Shown here: positions 23,543-34,605 of the stretch, piece after piece
Position numbering within the stretch: the stretch's first letter is position 1
How the letters are laid out: the number at the start of each line of letters is the position of its first letter
Origin: Quillaja saponaria
Lineage: Eukaryota; Streptophyta; Magnoliopsida; Fabales; Quillajaceae
DNA length: 64,000 nt
Assembly (NCBI GenBank): GCA_029379385.1
Contig: CM055614.1
Span: 12,963,528 to 13,027,527, forward strand
Direction: 5' to 3'
The notes under the pieces: model-generated
Database searches by the model: none
Seen by the model: only the letters and a program-made list of their open reading frames with translations
What the model was told of the DNA's origin: nothing
Translations under genes and position numbers: made by a program

Positions 23543-24729
23543 ACATTCTTTTAACTAAAAATACAAGTGTTGAGCTTGTACCTATGAGTGAAGAGGTATG
23601 CTTGGAATGAATGCTTAAGAAAGAATCAAAAGAAACGCAACAAGCCAAATCAGCAATCTCAGGTTTCTGACCTCTAGAATCAATTTTGGCAGAGCTCTGC
23701 TAATTTTTCAACTAAAAGTGACAAGTGAGGAGGGGAACCCTCCTTTTATAGACTCTAGCATTTAATTCCTAGATGTTTAATTATTCTTTGACATGTGTCA
23801 ATTGTAGGTATGGCACACAACTCGAAATTTGATCAGTTATAACCCAAGAATGGAAACAAAATAAGTCTTTCCACTATCAAGTTTCAATGTTGACTTTTAA
23901 GGTTATGAGATCGATCATAAATTTTTTAAAACACATCTTGAAAACTTAACTTATGAGCCAACCCCCTAGCCCGAAAACAGACATCAGCTTGAGTCTTTGG
24001 TAGCTCTTAAACTCAATTTCAAGGACTAACGTTAATAGGGACTTATACTTTAGCCAATCCCTTAGTACCATATATCCTCAAATTCACTAAATAATAATTC
24101 TATCATCAAGAGACACCTGACACCCCCCTTATTGGCACAATAAATCTATAAATAGTAATATGAAATGTACTTTTACTGTGATCTCTCTCTACATGTATTT
24201 CTCATTAATATCTTATCTCTCTAATAGATATGTCTTAGGCATCATAGATTTTCTAGAGGATCACCCTGACCTCTGATTGTGTTGGTCTCACCTTTAATTT
24301 CTAGCTCGGACTTGGACCTGCACCTGCACCAAAACTTGAGTTCGAACACTTTTGCACCTAACAGTTAGAATTGTGTGATTTACTTACCAGACATGCTAAT
24401 CAAATATCCAGTTTAAACAAAATCATAATTCTTGAAACCATTGACTATGCTCATAGGGATTGCAGGTTTAGCATATCCTTTTGGCATCAACTAGGTATTA
24501 CATCACACCCAAGTCCCATTCCTTTATTCTTGACCTTAACATTTTGTTCCATTCCTTTATTCTTGACCTTAACCTTTTAGCTCCAAGACAATTGCAAATC
24601 CACACTATCCTACCATCTACTTAATCTCCTCTAGTCAATAGTGTTAATGATTGGTGTTTAGAGCCTATGGCTTCAAATGAATAATGTGGTTTTTAAAAAA
24701 GCCGATGGACTGTGTTGTGATCCTCTTAA
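23543..24729. other. Non-coding, transposon-flanking sequence
   Basis: No sustained gene. It includes a 33-base tandem duplication (about 24519-24584, repeating TTCCTTTATTCTTGACCTTA). The right end leads into the LINE relic. Confidence 0.35.
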
Positions 24730-25216
24730 GGCTTGCCTTTCTCTCAAGCTCTTGAATTCCACACTATCAAGGGAGACACCTACTCCTTGGGTTTGTCTTC
24801 CTCATTATTGGTTAAATGGTATCCTTCTAAGTCCAGCTGGTTCACGGATGGAGCATCCAAAGGTAATCATAAAATTGCTGTGGTAGGGGTCTTATTAAGA
24901 ATTTTGATGGTAACTTGGTTAAAAGTTTTGCTAGAAGGATAGGTTATTAAACTAGTGTCATGGTTGAATGTTGGGGCCTAATGATTGTCTTCAGCTTGCT
25001 ACTAGTCTAAACATTCAAAACCTTGATATTGAAATTGATTCAGAGATTGTCTTGGAATTAGTTAATGGATTCTGTAATACACGTATGTTGCTTCCTATTA
25101 TCCGGGATTGCATCTACCAAGATTTAATCAGATCCAACCTCAAGTATGTTTTTAGAGAAGCTAATGTATATGGTGATGCATTAGTAAATCTAGGTTGTAC
25201 TCTGGATGTAATTTAA
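24730..25216 (+). pseudogene. LINE-type retrotransposon RNase H domain relic
   Basis: Seen: WFTDGASKGN near 24838-24867, the first catalytic Asp block of plant RNase H-like domains (RVT_3). A frameshift follows, after which GNLVKSFARRIGY and DCLQLATSLNIQNLDIEIDS can be read. The end carries ELVNGF...IRDCIYQDL...LKYVFREANVYGDALVNLGC. The order D-G-A-S-K-G-N, D-I-E-I-D-S and F-R-E-A-N...D-A-L matches the C-terminal RNase H of plant non-LTR elements and related reverse-transcriptase pseudogenes. At least one frameshift and one stop make it non-functional. No reverse transcriptase part is visible upstream. Confidence 0.65.
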
Positions 25217-25366
25217 TTCTAGTTTAGTTATCTTTAGTGATCTACATGATTAGTGTGTAATCTTCTTACTTTTTAATACTTTTGGAGTAGGCAAAACTTG
25301 ATGTACCTTATAATTTTGCTTAAGGTTTGTTTGGATCCCAGAATTGGAATTGAAACATAGAATTAT

Positions 25367-28300
25367 TGTCACACCCCTCATGGAGACATGACTGGCCGGA
25401 GGAATAGTAACCAAACCTCCTTAACCCTTATTCAAATAACTGAACGACCATGACTCTTGACTCACCAATGAATAAAACCAAGAAATTAAAAAGACAAAAG
25501 TTAACATTAAAAGTTAGTTGATTACAACAAATCATACTTATTGAAAATTTCGGCAGAGGTCCCTTACAATATGGAACATGCCTTAAAATACAGTCTTATA
25601 AACTATTTTTATTACTCAACATAATACAAAGACCATAAGGAGCTCTGCTCCGTTCACATCATCAACAAGTACTAGAATATTACATCATATCACATTTGAC
25701 ACCCACAGTTCCAATGTGACTGCAAACTTTCATCCTTGACTCCAAGTATGAGATTTTGAGACATACCTTGTTGTCAAATCCTTAGCAAAACCTCGCATTA
25801 GCGGTTAACTTCTTTTGAGATCCTGTTACTAAAAAAAATATAACCATGAGAAAGGGGTGAGTCCTACGGACTCAGTGAGTGAAAAATCGTACCCAAATGG
25901 TACTAGCATCACACAACACAAGCATATAACATACATAATAACATTGCGTAACATTATTCATATCTTAATTCACATTGCACGTATATGTTGTAATGGTCAT
26001 AAATTCACAATTTACATGATACACAAGATCACAAATTTATTAGAGCAATGATATCAAATAAAGCAACTAAAGGGCCAACAAGTGACCCAGCCCCACACAA
26101 TAGTATCATCCCCTACCGGGCATTTACGCGCCCGCACAACAAATTAATCTCCGTACACAATCCATCCCACCGGGGTTGAGCACTCAATTTAAAAAAATAT
26201 TTATCAGAATCAGAATTTTCTCATGATTTTAAATCAAAACATCCTAGGTGCACCTGGATTTTTAATTTCAGAAATAAATTTATTTTCCAGAAAATGTTCA
26301 CGAGTTGGCCCTTATCAAACACAATCAATGTCAATCACAATAATCAGTATCAAACAATCATAATTCAAATAAATTACTAAAATACTTTACTTGCTTACTT
26401 TCCATATATCACTCATATTCAAATAAACATATAATCACGTATATTCAAATAAACATATAATCAAACATACTAATCTAGCTCCTAAAGGCAGTAATTAACC
26501 ACTCACCTGTAACCGATTCTATTTGTCACTCACACATGTGTCCACGCATCTCATCAGGTCCATATTAGCATTCGGAACTGAAATTCATATACCCAAATAA
26601 TATTTATTTCATAACATTATTGTTATAGTCTTTTAGTTACTAAGCTTATATCTCAATTTATATAGATTTCTTAATGTAAATTTTTCATTAAGCTATTACA
26701 TATCAATTAATATGAATTGGACTTTATGTAATAAGGTTAATAATGAGAAAGCATTTTAAGTGTCTTGACAAAGCATAGGATAGGGAAAACCATTAGAAAA
26801 GATTGGAAAGCACTTGGTAAGTTAGGAATGTTGACACTGCCTAAACTTGATGTTTGGACCAGTGTCCACTTTAATAGTCATATCTTTCTCTAAAAAATTC
26901 CAAATCTAGTTTCGTAAAATTTATAAAATACTAGACACATGTAGATTTATAATGATATATCATTTTTAATTTTTAGATTTGTATATCAATACAGTTTATT
27001 GTTTGAAGTTGCATCAAATTGTACGACACGCAGGATTTTTGACTAGCTTTGACCTTACCTTAGTTAATTGAACATAACTTTCTCTAGGAAAAACGAAATC
27101 CAATTCCGTTTATTGGGTTTATTAAATGACAAGTAGATCTATATTTATTATTTTTAAACTTTTCCAAAAATTTTCATTAACCAACTCAATTTCTTACATG
27201 AACCAAAAACAGGGCCCTACGACTCCTGCCTGACCTAGTCAGAGTGTAACAACTATAACTCACAACATATTCAGAACCAAGCTACGAAATTTTGCAGAAA
27301 ATATCTCAAGACCTTAAGCTACATTTTATCTTTTAAACCCTTAACTTAATTCTTCCCCGAAACACTCAAAATACCAAATTTATGTTACCTATGGAATCTG
27401 CCCTCTGCACCCATCACAACCACTTAACTCTCATTCCTATGTGTATGTATATCTACCTATATATACCTATCCCAATTAATCAATATACTATATCAACTCA
27501 ACAATACTAACAACTCTAATGTTAGTCAATGTGGACAATTCCAATTAATCAATATACTAACAATACTTAGGTCACAAAGATTTCACAATAACCCACATCA
27601 ACCCTCATGGTTCAACCTTAGCCCATAGTTAATTCATTCATCCCAACTACATAAATTTCTAATCTTTAATTAACATATTCAAAAAGAAATCCTAACTTTA
27701 AGTTCTTATCACTCACAGCTTACCCAACCTATAGTCTAACCTTTTAATCAACATTAAGAAAAATACAGCAAGTTAACCAGAAGAAAACAAGGGAATAGTT
27801 TACCATTTACCATACACCAAGCTGCCAAAGAACAGGGGTGTTGCTGCCCCAACCAGCAGTTGAACATCTCCTTCAACGTGAGTTACAGCCAAGTAAGGAA
27901 AGAAGACAAAATCCAGCCAAAACACCTCTAGTAGGAACGTCCCCTACTGCAAACCACGCCACCCACATCTTCCATCATCGATTGAATTCCATGGCAGCGG
28001 AGGATGGTTAAGGTTCCATGGCCATCTAACCTGGTTGACAACTTCTAGTAGGCTAAACAAAGATGTTGTATGGATAGGGACTTAAGGCAAGCAAAACAGA
28101 AGAAGACTCTCAATGACATGAGGCGGAACAAGGCTGAAACACGAGCTAAACCATAGTTGGAGGGAGGGGTTTTTACAGCAAGGAAGATGATATCCATGGC
28201 CGAGCTTCACACTCTTCATGAGGAAAGGCAACAATTTCGGACAAGCAAGAGAAGGAGGCAAAACAGAAGACTCTAGAATAGCCAAGAGTGGGAGGAGAAG

Positions 28301-28450
28301 AAATCGTGCAAAAATGGAGAAGGAAACGTGAAAGAAAGAAAAGAAATAGGAAAGTAAATCAAGGTTAAGCCAATAAAAAAAAAATATTGTGGGTATATAT
28401 ATATATATATATATATATATAACTCAACGTAGCGACATTGGGTTATAACA
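25367..28450. mobile_element. Large solo LTR (about 3.1 kb) with target-site duplication ATTAT
   Basis: Starts TGTCACACCCC and ends GGGTTATAACA, classic LTR termini, flanked by ATTAT at 25362-25366 and 28451-28455. It interrupts the MITE at 25323-28737, so it is the younger insertion. A related, more decayed copy lies at 56534-58580. The palindrome-containing block GTGAGTCCTACGGACTCAGT (from 25858) is identical in both. Short reading frames such as 28285-28082 on the minus strand look fortuitous. Confidence 0.85.
28394..28421. repeat. (TA)n microsatellite
   Basis: About 14 uninterrupted TA units just inside the right end of the solo LTR. Confidence 0.95.
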
Positions 28451-28740
28451 ATTATAATATATTTTTTGGATTACTCAAAAAAAATAAAAAATTGATATTA
28501 GAATTAGAATTTTAAAGTGTTAAAACTGGAGAGAGCAGATGCATTTAACTTTTTTTACTCTAGAAATTCTAATTTTTAGGGTTTCCTAAAAGAATCTGAT
28601 TGGGTAATTTTTAATTATAACCAGTCTTAGAATTGGGTTTGAAATTACAATTCTAAATCTAAACTATAACCAAAATTAAAAAAATATATATCAGAGTTAG
28701 GCTACCCAATTTTAATTCATAGGATCCAAATAAACCTTTA

Positions 28741-29382
28741 ATGAATTACCTTTTCAACAAAAAGTGGGCATATTATCCAATATTTTAGAAACCGAAGTGG
28801 ACTGTCACCTAGGTGACAAATTAGACCGGATTAAACTTAAAGAACCATTTGTAGTTTGATTAGTCAAAACCAGTGAAGATCATAAAAATCAAAAGAACCA
28901 AATCGGTACCGGATTAATTGAACCTAACCTTTAAAAAAACTATTATTTGTATTAAGAATTAATAAAATATTTGTATTATATATTAAAGATTAATGAAACA
29001 ATTATATTTTATATTAGTGTTGATTTATTATTTTAATGCATAAGTTAAAATTTGAATGTTGTGAAAGTTTATAAATTTAACAGTTGTCATATTAACTACT
29101 AAAAATTATATATAACTATTTGTGATGTAATTTTTTTATTATTTAGTGAATATTAAATTATTATAGTTTATTATATTATGTATTTAGTATTATAATTTGT
29201 TAAAAAATTATATAATATTTAAAATAAATAATTAAATAAATTTATTACATTATTCTGTTTGATCATCCATGTGATCTTGATTGAATCAATAAATTTTTGG
29301 AGTAGATCCGGTTTAATTTTTAAAATATTGATATTACGAACTAATCCTTTTAAGAATGGGATAAGTAAAATGTTCGAGAGCT
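28741..29382. other. AT-rich spacer upstream of the duplicated block
   Basis: Very AT-rich, no reading frame or recognisable repeat. It ends where similarity to the NDUFV1 promoter begins. Confidence 0.4.
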
Positions 29383-29383
29383 A

Positions 29384-29645
29384 AACGGTGTGTCTAATTT
29401 CGTTGATAAGTTGCCCGTTGTGTCATATTTCTGACCTCTGATGGACGCTTGTGATTTTCGCAAACACAAAAAAAAACAAAAACAAAACAAAAAAAACAAA
29501 CAAAAGCAAAACAAACAGACATACACACAGCTGAGAGGACACCACTCGAACGGAAAGTTCTCATTGAGCTTCTCTGCCTATATAAGCCGCCGCCTATCGG
29601 CCTCGGCTACCATCAACCAGTTGGTCCCGTCGTGAAAACAACAAG
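29384..29645 (+). promoter_or_regulatory. TyrRS promoter and non-coding exon 1 (NDUFV1-derived)
   Basis: Shares a promoter-proximal block and 5'UTR exon with NDUFV1. The exon ends ...ACAACAAG at 29645, followed by donor GTAACC. A CTATATAAG TATA-like box at about 29579-29587 has no clear equivalent in the NDUFV1 copy. The transcription start cannot be fixed from sequence. The A/C-rich tract 29467-29530 is low complexity and not a gene. Confidence 0.6.
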
Positions 29646-31742
29646 GTAACCTCTTAATTTTTCTGAAATCCTTCAATACGGCTGAAACTTTGATTTTTCC
29701 GTTCCGGAACGCGACCTCACCGGAATTTGGAGTAGTTCGAAAGTCTAAGGTGTTAACTTGCCAATTCTGGCAACCATTTAGGTCCTGTTTGTGTGATTTT
29801 TACTGGTTGTTGGTTGTATATTAATGAAGTGGAGAAAATAAATGTCACTAATTGTTGACTGGTTGTGGTTCTATTTTGAGGACTGTATGTTCATGTTGAA
29901 AATGTACACTTTGAGCTCGAACATATTTAAGTTTTTAGAAACTGATTCAAATGTCCTGGACTTCGAAATTGTCGTTTGGGTCAATATACATTTATTTCAT
30001 TCGTTTTTGCAATTTGAATTTGTTGACTAGATTTGTTCCATCCTATACTTAATTGGAAAAACATGAATTTTGACTGAACTGATGTTGTGTGTGAAATTAA
30101 TTCACTAATTAGTTTACTGGGAAGACTTTGTGGTATTTCATATAAACCCTGTCCTTCACAAATCTAATATTCATTCTTAATGTCATTCCACATTAGATGG
30201 CTGAGACAATGGGAAAAAAAATCTTTATATTGCAGACTTCACTTCAAATTGCAATTTTACGAATTTTGCATTATACTTTCTACCCCATTTTTCTTATGTC
30301 ACTTTGACTCAAATGACAAGCTTATAAAATGCTAGGTGTTGATGTGATTTTCTGTTTTACGCAGAAACAGAGACTATTTTCTTATGGAAGCGATGCTAAT
30401 TAATATATAGAAATTCAAGGCAGAACATGGGGAAGTAAAAAAAAAAATTTGTTTTTTTTGTTTTTACTTTTCCAAGAGTAAGATTTTCATTTGGACAATT
30501 CACAAAGGGAAAGTTCAAAAAATGAATAAGATGGAAGGAGTAGCTTAATGGTTTATACAACGAAGGTCATTCTTTAGAATCTAACTCACTAAGTAATAAC
30601 CTGATAAAATTGCAATTCATTATAATAGTACTTTCTGTGGCAATAGTTGCTCAAAGCTCTTAAATTGGGTTTGTGGTTGGTGACGTTGGTCATATGATTA
30701 TTCTAAAATTAGCTACTTTCCTGGCTCTTCAATTGGAGAATGCTTGGTATGGTGTCAAATATATGAGTCTCTTGGGTATTTTAAATTGTAATTCTATGTA
30801 CGATTGTAGATACCTCATTTTACACAGTGTTTAATTTTTACTATATTGTTTGTGTTTTGATTAAAAAAGTACAGAATTGCATTGTTAAGTTGGAACAATT
30901 ATTATTCACTAACATGACAACCTCAAATAAAAAGTTTACCAAGTTCATTGATGTCTTAATTCCCCTTTTTTGGCCATTTGTATTGCTTGATCTTTAATGT
31001 TTGTTAAGAAGAAAATTTTATTGTAGGTTAAAATAAAATTGTCAAGTCATGAAGAAGCAAATTAATTAACTTTTTCCATCACTAAAGATCTTTTTATGTG
31101 TAATTGTGAAGGGGACATTTCTGCTCTTACTTTCTACCCCCCTACAATCTCTAACCAAACAAAATGAAGCTATATTATCCTTCCTCTCTCTCTCATTTAA
31201 ATATCTAAAGAAGGGTAAGCCATACTTACTTCCCTTTCTCTCTTGTTTCCCTCCTTTGGTCAATTCCAACTCCAAAACATCCTATTACAGCACATATAGA
31301 TTTCCCTGAAGAAAAGGAACAAACAAAACATAATATGATAGGATAAAATTAGAGATGCTATGCCTGACACTTATCTTTTTGGATGACAAATAATGTCTCT
31401 GGTATTGGTAAATGACAAATCTGGCTAAAACTAAAGTTTTATACCTTGCTACTCATGCTTATTTTGGAAGTAATTCCTCCAGAACCAAATATATATAAAA
31501 GCAATAGTAACATATTAGGTATTGTCTTATGTCAGTTTGTATCTGTGATTATGTTGTTGGCTAATTATAGTTATTTGGCTTGTGAGATTTCTTTTTTTTC
31601 TTTTTTCTTTTTCCAACTTTCATGTTGTTTTTTCTCCCATGTAAGAAGTTTGAAATACATGTAATAGACTTACATTGTATGTGAGGCATACCATTGATCT
31701 GATTCCTTACTTTCTCCCACCTTTTATTGTACTTCCTCTTAG
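29646..31742 (+). other. 5'UTR intron of the TyrRS gene
   Basis: GT-AG intron inferred from the donor AAG|GTAACC and the acceptor CTCTTAG|GCACC, the same junctions as in NDUFV1 (45328-47609). It places the spliced leader six bases before the ATG. Long leader introns often enhance expression in plants; that role is inference here. Confidence 0.75.
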
Positions 31743-31748
31743 GCACCA

Positions 31749-33293
31749 ATGAAAGGCATTCTTTCTCTTCAGAGAACAGCCATGGCTCCATTCAAAGCTT
31801 CTACGTTTATTTCCTCCAACACATCGGTCGCCCTTCCACTTTTCCATCTCAACAAGATCAGACCTATTCACTTATCTATCGCAAAATCGAGCTCTTACTG
31901 CTGCAGCTGCAGTATACGCCTCACACATTCAGCCTCTCAACCAAAACAGCATCAACATCGAGTAGTTTGTCGCAATGTTGTCGAAATCCTTGAAGAAAGA
32001 GGGCTGGTTGAGTCCGTCACCAGCGACAAACTCAAAAGTTCTTGTTTAGACCCCACAGACAGCCCTCTCAAGGTCTACTGTGGCTTTGATCCCACAGCTG
32101 AAAGCTTGCATTTGGGTAACCTACTTGGGATTATTGTACTCTCGTGGTTCCGCAGGTGCGGCCATAAAGCTGTCGCTTTGATTGGAGGTGCCACTGCTCG
32201 CATTGGAGACCCATCAGGGAAGAGCCTTGAGAGGCCTGAGCTTGATGCCAATACCTTGGAGACGAATACCTTAGGTATCTCCAATACCTTAACCAGAATT
32301 TTGGGTGGTAATGATAACAATGACTCGATTAATTTGAATAAGAATTACAATTTTGGTGATTCTTCACTTATTGTTTTGAATAATTACGATTGGTGGAAAG
32401 AGTTTAGGTTGTTAGATTTTCTTAAACAAGTGGGTCGATTTGCTCGGGTGGGTTCAATGATTACAAAGGAGAGTGTGAAAAAGAGATTGGAATCTGAACA
32501 GGGAATGAGCTATACAGAGTTCACTTACCAGTTGTTGCAGGGATATGATTTCCTGTACCTTTTTCAGAACAAGGGTGTTAATGTTCAAATTGGGGGTAGT
32601 GATCAATGGGGTAATATTACTGCCGGAACAGAGTTAATTCGAAAAATCTTACAAGTTGAGGGTGCATATGGCTTGACCTTTCCTCTTCTCTTGAAGAGTG
32701 ACGGTACCAAATTTGGGAAATCAGAGGATGGTGCAATTTGGTTATCTCCATCTCTGTTGTCACCTTACAAGTTTTACCAGTACTTTTTCTCTGTTCCAGA
32801 TACGGATGTAGTTAGGTTTCTTAAGATTCTTACTTTTTTGGACTTGGAAGAGATATCTAAGTTGGAGACAGAGATGATGAAACCTGGTTATGTACCTAAT
32901 ACTGCTCAGCGGAGGCTTGCCGAAGAAGTTACTAGATTTGTTCATGGAGAAAATGGTTTAAAGGAGGCTCTTAAGGCAACAGAGGCATTGAAGCCGGGAT
33001 CTGAGACAAAGTTGGATTGGGAAACTATTGAAGGAATTGCCGAGGATGTCCCATCTTGTTCTTTAGATTATGATAAGGTATTGAATATCTCATTGGTTGA
33101 TCTTTCAGTCTCTGCTGGTTTGTTTGAAAGCAAATCTGCTGTCCGGCGTTTGTTGAAGCAAGGAGGCCTCTACTTGAACAACAACAAAGTAAACAGTGAA
33201 GATAAGAGAATTGAGGCCGATGATATAGTGGAAGGTAAAGTTCTCCTTTTATCCGCAGGCAAGAAGAACAAGGTGCTTGTGCGAATAGCTTGA
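31749..33293 (+). CDS. Tyrosyl-tRNA synthetase, organellar (chloroplast/mitochondrial)
   Basis: Bacterial-type class Ic TyrRS, 514 aa, one uninterrupted coding exon. It charges tRNA-Tyr with tyrosine in organelles. Seen: N-terminal targeting region (residues 1-74); Rossmann catalytic domain beginning YCGFDPTAESLHLGN with the HIGH-equivalent HLGN at 121-124; tyrosine-pocket block GGSDQWGNI (282-290); the KMSKS-equivalent KFGKS at 321-325; a helical anticodon domain; and an S4 RNA-binding domain (about 447-514) starting LVDLSVSAGLFESKSAVRRL. From residue 75 on it agrees with my recollection of the Arabidopsis organellar TyrRS. Oddity: the first 11-16 residues ([14 protein letters not shown]) match the NDUFV1 presequence 16 kb downstream and not other TyrRS leaders. 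The first ATG (31749) has C at -3 and A at +4; Met12 (31782) has G at -3 and G at +4 and may be an ancestral or alternative start. Expression is probably driven by the captured promoter and leader intron. Confidence 0.95.
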   Translation: MKGILSLQRTAMAPFKASTFISSNTSVALPLFHLNKIRPIHLSIAKSSSYCCSCSIRLTHSASQPKQHQHRVVCRNVVEILEERGLVESVTSDKLKSSCLDPTDSPLKVYCGFDPTAESLHLGNLLGIIVLSWFRRCGHKAVALIGGATARIGDPSGKSLERPELDANTLETNTLGISNTLTRILGGNDNNDSINLNKNYNFGDSSLIVLNNYDWWKEFRLLDFLKQVGRFARVGSMITKESVKKRLESEQGMSYTEFTYQLLQGYDFLYLFQNKGVNVQIGGSDQWGNITAGTELIRKILQVEGAYGLTFPLLLKSDGTKFGKSEDGAIWLSPSLLSPYKFYQYFFSVPDTDVVRFLKILTFLDLEEISKLETEMMKPGYVPNTAQRRLAEEVTRFVHGENGLKEALKATEALKPGSETKLDWETIEGIAEDVPSCSLDYDKVLNISLVDLSVSAGLFESKSAVRRLLKQGGLYLNNNKVNSEDKRIEADDIVEGKVLLLSAGKKNKVLVRIA

Positions 33294-34581
33294 TTGACCT
33301 TATGGGATAGCTGGTTATTTTTTCACCACTGTTTATTAAATCTGTAAATTTGTATTTCATGGAGTTTCTAATTTTCATGCTATACGAGACTCCAAAATTG
33401 CTCATCAAAGAACCTAGACATGTTGATCACAAATTTTTGGCCATTTAAGTATCTATTCCATGAAATTTGTTTTTACTGGCATGCACGCTACTAACATCTA
33501 CTAACTACTCTTCCTTTTATTATGAACTTTCACCTATAGACTTCACTGAGGAAGGTCCACATGGTCACATGCACAGAGCAAATTATAAAGTTATTCTGAG
33601 TAAATATGTAGCCAAATCATTCTTGACTTGAGTCCTGGAAGATTACGATGTTGGGAGTCAACTAAATGTAGCCTATTAGCATGTTACTCTTGATTGACAT
33701 GTGTTTTATTGGGTCTCCAGAGAGTAGGCTACTGCTGTGGCGACAAAGAAAGGCTATCTTGATTTAAACTGTAATACTAGCACATTTGTTGTTTCACCAG
33801 ATAGGGTACATAGAGGATAGGCATTGAAGAGAAGACTAGGTTGCAGAAGTAAGTTTGAACTATTTTAGGTTTGGATAATTTCCAGCATGTTCATGGAAAC
33901 ATGAAAATGACTTATATAGAGTCTGGTATATGCTTTATCAGTTCAATTTTGTATATAATACCAATTTGAGAAATGAATTCCTTTATTGTGATGTAGTTCT
34001 AATTGTGCAATTTTGAGCTTTCATATCATCAATTCAAAGGCATAAATATTAAAGTGTGTTTTAGTTTGCAGTCATTAAAGACTTAAAAGTTCAACTATGA
34101 TACATGTGTAATTGTGAAGATCAATCCTAACCTAGTCTTGTTTCTAGTACATGACTTCACTTTATTTAATCCTACTTTGAGTCCAGTTCTGTGCCATTAC
34201 ACTGGTTGCTAAATCAAGCCTGTATGTGAAACTAATTGCGGACAACTACCCTGACTTAGGTTTTGTTTGAGAAGTAGACGTAGCTAATTGACTTAAACCT
34301 TTTCGCTTGTTCTTGGAAACCTGATTATTGATAAAATTGCAAGACTTTGGCTGTATTTGTATTTGGCATGAACGTGGATCTTGATAGGAATATAGTCTCA
34401 GGTAGACCTTCTGTGTAATAAACAGCTAAGCTTGATTAAGAAACAATTTTTCTGAAAAGAAGCTGTATTCACTCTTCAGAAAACAACAACATGCTGTTTG
34501 TTGTTTTTGTTTTCCAGTTTTTCATAATTTTTTTTTTTTTTTAATCAAAAAACATGTTCCAAACGAATTTCTCTTAATATT

Positions 34582-34605
34582 TATATATATATATATATAT
34601 ATATT
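34582..34605. repeat. (TA)n microsatellite
   Basis: Uninterrupted TA dinucleotides, flanked by T and A runs. Confidence 0.95.

Larger units (their letters stand above)
25323..28737. mobile_element. Tourist-type MITE (PIF/Harbinger-like) split by a solo LTR
   Basis: Termini AGGTTTGTTTGGATCC (left) and, in reverse complement, AGGTTTATTTGGATCC (right), flanked by TTA on both sides (25320-25322 and 28738-28740). TTA duplication and a GTTTGGATCC-like terminus are typical of Tourist MITEs. Without the nested LTR (25367-28450) and its duplicated target the MITE is about 326 bp and has no coding capacity. Confidence 0.8.
29383..31797 (+). repeat. Segmental duplication, copy at the TyrRS gene
   Basis: Colinear with 44976-47665. 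Shared landmarks in order: AACGGTG; the CATATTT..GACC.CTGAT promoter block; the CCATCAAC...GTCGTGAAAA exon end with splice donor; TCTGAAATCCTT.AATACGGC; GGACTGTATGTTCATGT; a TTTAATGGTTTATACAACGA-like block; the intron end; and the leader codons for ILSLQRTA. Similarity stops at about codon 16 of the synthetase. Confidence 0.92.

Noticed and set aside
29441..29635. 64-codon reading frame with a Lys/Gln/Asn-rich stretch upstream of TyrRS
   Set aside because: It is generated by an A/C-rich low-complexity tract in the promoter and leader exon, and the reading frame is not kept in the duplicated NDUFV1 copy.
30531..30600. tRNA-like A-box sequence (GTAGCTTAATGGTTTA) in the TyrRS leader intron, also present near 46255
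   Set aside because: No matching B box (GGTTCGA-type), no cloverleaf can be drawn, and the second occurrence is explained by the segmental duplication.
31066..31309. Overlapping reading frames on both strands within the TyrRS leader intron
   Set aside because: Intronic; the equivalent NDUFV1 intron does not preserve them.
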